NCBI GenBank assembly: GCA_009663005.1
Contig: CM018891.1
Location: 2,242,965-2,275,464, forward strand
Reading direction: 5' to 3'
Length of the DNA: 32,500 nt
Source of the DNA: Actinidia chinensis
Lineage: Eukaryota > Streptophyta > Magnoliopsida > Ericales > Actinidiaceae
Made by a program: the position numbers and the translations under genes
The notes under the pieces: model-generated
What the model saw: the letters and a program-made list of their open reading frames with translations, nothing else
Databases searched by the model: none
Told to the model about the DNA's origin: nothing
Shown: in pieces, positions 29,561 to 32,500 of the stretch
Numbering within the stretch: position 1 is the first letter of the stretch
How the letters are laid out: each line of letters starts with the position of its first letter

Positions 29561-30913
29561 TTTTAAAGACCCTAAGTTCTCAAAACAAGGTTAAAAGTGT
29601 ACTGTTAGATTCGTTTCGCAAGTTTGTCGGGGCCATGGGCACTGTCAAAATGAGCCCATCGTCAAACTAGGCCACGAGGCGAGCCCAAAATCCAAACAGC
29701 GCGGATATGGACCCGATGGCAATTCGCATATGGATACGTACAACAACAGCTAATAGGCTTTTGGTTTCGGCGAGTTGGGTCCTGGACCCGCACGTGGCAT
29801 GACCCAGCCCATATACCGCATAAAAGCTTTTTGTAAAGTTGAAATTTTCTGCAGCAGATTGATCATAGTAATCAATGCTATTTCTACCCAAAAATAAATA
29901 AAATAAAATAAAAAAGAGAAACTAAAAAAAATTAACAGCCTAATATTGCTTTAAATTACTTATTTTTCGAATTAGGATTGATGGATTTAATATTTGCTTC
30001 TTAGAACACTTTTGTGACCAGATTACCCTAGTATGCCCTTATTTGATATGTAAGGGTTACTAAAACACCACCACCAACTGTTGTCGTCGCCACCCCTGAT
30101 CACTCCTTTCACCACCACCTCTACTTCCACATGCGAGGATATTTTCGAAATATACTATAGTTATGGACTTGTTTTTCCACATATATCCAATAGAATACTT
30201 AAATGAGAAATGAATTTAACCATTGCAATTCTCAAAAAAAAAAAATCCTTTCATAATTCAATGGAATTTGTCTTCAAATGCTTTAAACTTGAAGGCCCCT
30301 TGTGAATATGTTGATAAACTCATACCCCAAAAGAAATATGGACAATTTTGCCCATATATATTGTTGGGACTAGAATTTCTCTTGTAAGCCTTTTTAATGC
30401 GTGAGGCAAAATATTTTAATTTGTATTTATTTTATTTTTTCCTTTGAGTGTTATTTTTGACTAATAATTTGTGAATCCGATACCTATGTTTGTCATTTGA
30501 ATAAGTTTTACGGTTGAATCTGCAGTAATTAAAAGCTTGAATAAGCTTTGAGGCCAACAAGCCACATGAAATTTGTCAACTCATCTTACCTGCTCTCTAA
30601 TTTTTATCTGTTTGTCTTTGTTCTTGTTCTGGTAAGTTAGGAATTCCAAGTTCTTAACTCTAAAGCACAATCATATTCCTCCACCTGTTCATGTCCCGTA
30701 CCTTTCTCCAAACCGTATTACACCATGTAATTTGGAGTTCAATTTTATTCACCCACCTGGATAGAATAGAGTAAATATTATCTTGATTTGTGTTTGGTTA
30801 AAAGTTAAAATAATATGATCCGTAATAATACACATATCTCGCTTAAAGCAATAGACCCCCATTATTTTAATAAATCACAATTGTAAAATTTTGACTAATG
30901 GAAGGATGAAAAA
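29561..30913. other. Intergenic DNA
   Basis: No gene is supported. A GC-richer patch at about 29600-29830 has a minus-strand frame (29667-29891) without recognised features. Short CACCACCA pieces at 30066-30125 are low-complexity. Confidence 0.45.
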
Positions 30914-31120
30914 GAGTACTGATCAGACCGGCTTGAGCTCGTGGTATTACCACGGGTTCGCCTACGTGGCCGCACCATATTCACCCATTTGGGTGTGGAT
31001 GAGACTTAAAAAAATATATATATAATTTGTCCCATCCACCTCCAAATGGGTGGATGTGGTGCGACCACGTAGGCGAGCGCGTGGTAATACCACGGGCTCA
31101 AGCCCGTCTGATCAGTACTC
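30914..31120. mobile_element. 207-base foldback MITE, near-perfect palindrome
   Basis: The left arm 30914-31005 (starting GAGTACTGATCAGAC) and the right arm 31029-31120 (ending GTCTGATCAGTACTC) are 92 bases each and complementary at about nine tenths of positions, with a 23-base AT loop. TGAAAAA occurs at 30907-30913 and 31124-31130. Extended to nine bases these are GATGAAAAA and GCTGAAAAA, so a 7-9-base target duplication as in hAT or Mutator-type elements is plausible. The arms are GC-rich against the AT-rich flanks and contain GTGGTATTACCAC, itself a palindrome. There is no coding capacity. Confidence 0.85.
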
Positions 31121-31140
31121 AGCTGAAAAATTACATGTAC

Positions 31141-31338
31141 ATCTAGTGGCGAACGCATAAATTACGGTTAGGAGGATCAAATTATACATTTACTATAGAC
31201 TTTTCGGTAAAAATATTTAAGGGGCCAATTATGTATAACCAATAGCAAATAGTCAAAAATATTAAAAAAAAATAAATATTTTAATTATTTTTTTTTTCCA
31301 AATATTTTGGGGGTCGTGACCCCTGCCCGCCCCTGCGT
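31141..31338. mobile_element. Transposon remnant (GTGGCGAACGC ... GCCCCTGCG)
   Basis: It begins AGTGGCGAACGCATAAATTA and ends GGGGGTCGTGACCCCTGCCC then GCCCCTGCG, with an AT-rich middle. The style (GTGGCGGA-like start, GGCCCCTGC-like finish) is that of a common non-coding plant repeat. The class is not determined, and it abuts the foldback MITE. Confidence 0.4.
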
Positions 31339-31562
31339 ACATCATAACAGCTGGATTATGAAAAAATGAATATGAAAATGGAAAATAAATTTGGCTTATT
31401 CTAATTTATTGTTTTCTTAGCTTTTCTTTTACGTCGTATTTTAGCTCCATAAAATCTTTTCCAAATTTTATAACAAATTATGTTACTATTAACCCAAAAA
31501 AAGGGTTCGTTTAGATACATAAATTATTAATCCATAAAAAATATTTGGATAGCAAGTAGACT

Positions 31563-31702
31563 AAGATTGTATTTGGATGAATAATTTGATAAAAAAATAA
31601 AAATAGAAAAGCTATATAATCTAATAGTCCAGAACGGTTGAATCATCTAATTTTTTATATTTAATTTTTTCTTTCATCAAATTCGGAATTCAAACATAAC
31701 AT
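31563..31702. mobile_element. MITE, family A copy 4
   Basis: The left end AAGATTGTATTTGGATGAAT with AATTTGATAAAAAAATAAAA is matched in inverted form by CTTTCATCAAATTCGGAATT with CAAACATAAC. The centre GGTTGAATCATCTAATTTTT is shared with the copy at 13074. Confidence 0.75.
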
Positions 31703-32189
31703 AAATAATTTAAAAGTAAAGCAAATCACTAATTGAATTTTAAATAACTCCAAAATATATATTATTTGACAAATCCTCGACCTTCAGATTCATCTAAACT
31801 TCGTTTTTAACACTTGTGTAATTAAAATATTTTTTTTTTAAAAAAATATATCCAAATAAAGAATTTAAAATCTACTTATCTAAACAGATCCTTCAGGGAA
31901 GTTACTTGTTTGTATTTTGTGTCGGTGAAATTGTTATGATTCCATAGTTTAAGGACATGGAATTTTCTGAACCACGAGTTCATGACCTATGATATGCGCT
32001 CATGGGTCGCCATCGTTGATGGATGTCTATATCCATTTGAGCCATCAGGGACTTACAGGCCTATACTGGACCCAGGTTCTGGTGAACCACGGGATTGGGG
32101 GCCCAATTACACGATGGTCGTACACGTACTCACCCACCTAGAAGGTGGAGCCACGTCGTTATCATATTTTACCTAACGGATAATAATTA
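31703..32189. other. Intergenic DNA with a GC-richer open stretch
   Basis: The first part is AT-rich and featureless. From about 31950 to 32165 the base composition rises and a frame of 64 codons (31982-32176) is open, but no domain or motif is recognised. It ends 14 bases before the next MITE. It may be an unrecognised exon or a repeat fragment. Confidence 0.4.
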
Positions 32190-32389
32190 GGGCACGTGTG
32201 ATAATACTTAGTTAAATTTTTTTAAAATTTATTATCTAAAAAATTAAATTTTTTTATTTTTTTTATTTTTTTAACTTTACTTTAGCTAAAAATAAGCAAA
32301 AAAAATAAAAAATAAAATAAATAATTTTTTTTGATTTTTTTCTTATAAATTTAAAAAAATCAGCCGAAAAGTTAGTACCAAATGGAGTC
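32190..32389. mobile_element. MITE, family B copy 3
   Basis: The right end GTACCAAATGGAGTC and the interior ACTTTACTTTAGCTAAAAAT and AAAAAAATCAGCCGAAAAG match the copy at 13882. The left end GGGCACGTGTGATAATACTT is more diverged. TTA precedes it at 32187-32189. Confidence 0.65.
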
Positions 32390-32500
32390 TTTATATTGCT
32401 ATTTAAAAAAAAGAAAAAATGACACTTTATCTCCCTGTAGTTTGACTTAAAAACACATAATCTTCGTGGTTTAAAATCAAACCCTTGTGGTTGAACTTTT

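Noticed and set aside
1..32500. CRISPR arrays, operons, prophage or other bacterial systems
   Set aside because: No regularly spaced repeats, no long uninterrupted gene blocks and no ribosome-binding-site spacing; introns, MITEs and copia elements place the window in a plant nucleus.

Overview
This window looks like nuclear DNA from a flowering plant, most likely a eudicot. It is strongly AT-rich, it carries plant-type intron-bearing gene pieces (a defensin, a cytochrome P450 remnant and a DUF4408/DUF761 membrane protein), and it is crowded with plant-type transposable elements: Ty1/copia, Tourist-like MITEs and a tRNA-derived SINE. Nothing prokaryotic, organellar or viral was seen. Gene density is very low. 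Only two loci look like possible host genes, and everything else recognisable is transposon debris or simple repeat.

Layout. 1-5000: AT-rich intergenic DNA with a dead copia integrase piece on the minus strand (800-1137), a 27-base T run and one MITE. 5062-5730: a MITE, a decayed P450 fragment (K-helix stretch plus one exon with intact splice borders) and a short hairpin element. 6255-10579: a three-level nest. A Harbinger/Tourist-like non-autonomous element with a GTG-rich interior was entered by a copia element (6589-9948, minus strand, LTRs at both ends, only gag and protease remnants left), and that element was entered by a tRNA-derived SINE (about 7609-7896). 10580-17590: intergenic DNA with four further MITEs and small tandem duplications. 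17597-18316 (minus): a single-exon gene for a small two-membrane-segment DUF4408/DUF761 protein, the best supported gene here. 18949-22366: two diverged copies of a roughly 650-base LTR-like repeat facing each other. 22367-28400: intergenic DNA with a 363-base MITE, a short TRIM-like LTR beside a 91-base direct repeat, and microsatellites. 28538-29116 (plus): a two-exon plant defensin-like gene. 29300-32500: transposon remnants, including a 207-base near-perfect foldback element.

The genes do not form an operon or an evident cluster. The most interesting item is the defensin-like locus. Its mature region keeps the exact 51-residue register of PDF1-type defensins, but the last conserved cysteine (position 51) is phenylalanine, and a new cysteine sits at position 7. 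In addition, the best-looking splice sites join exon 1 to exon 2 in the wrong frame. It is either a decaying copy or a defensin with an altered disulfide layout and an unusual acceptor. All percentages and boundaries were judged by eye; no alignment or database search was run.
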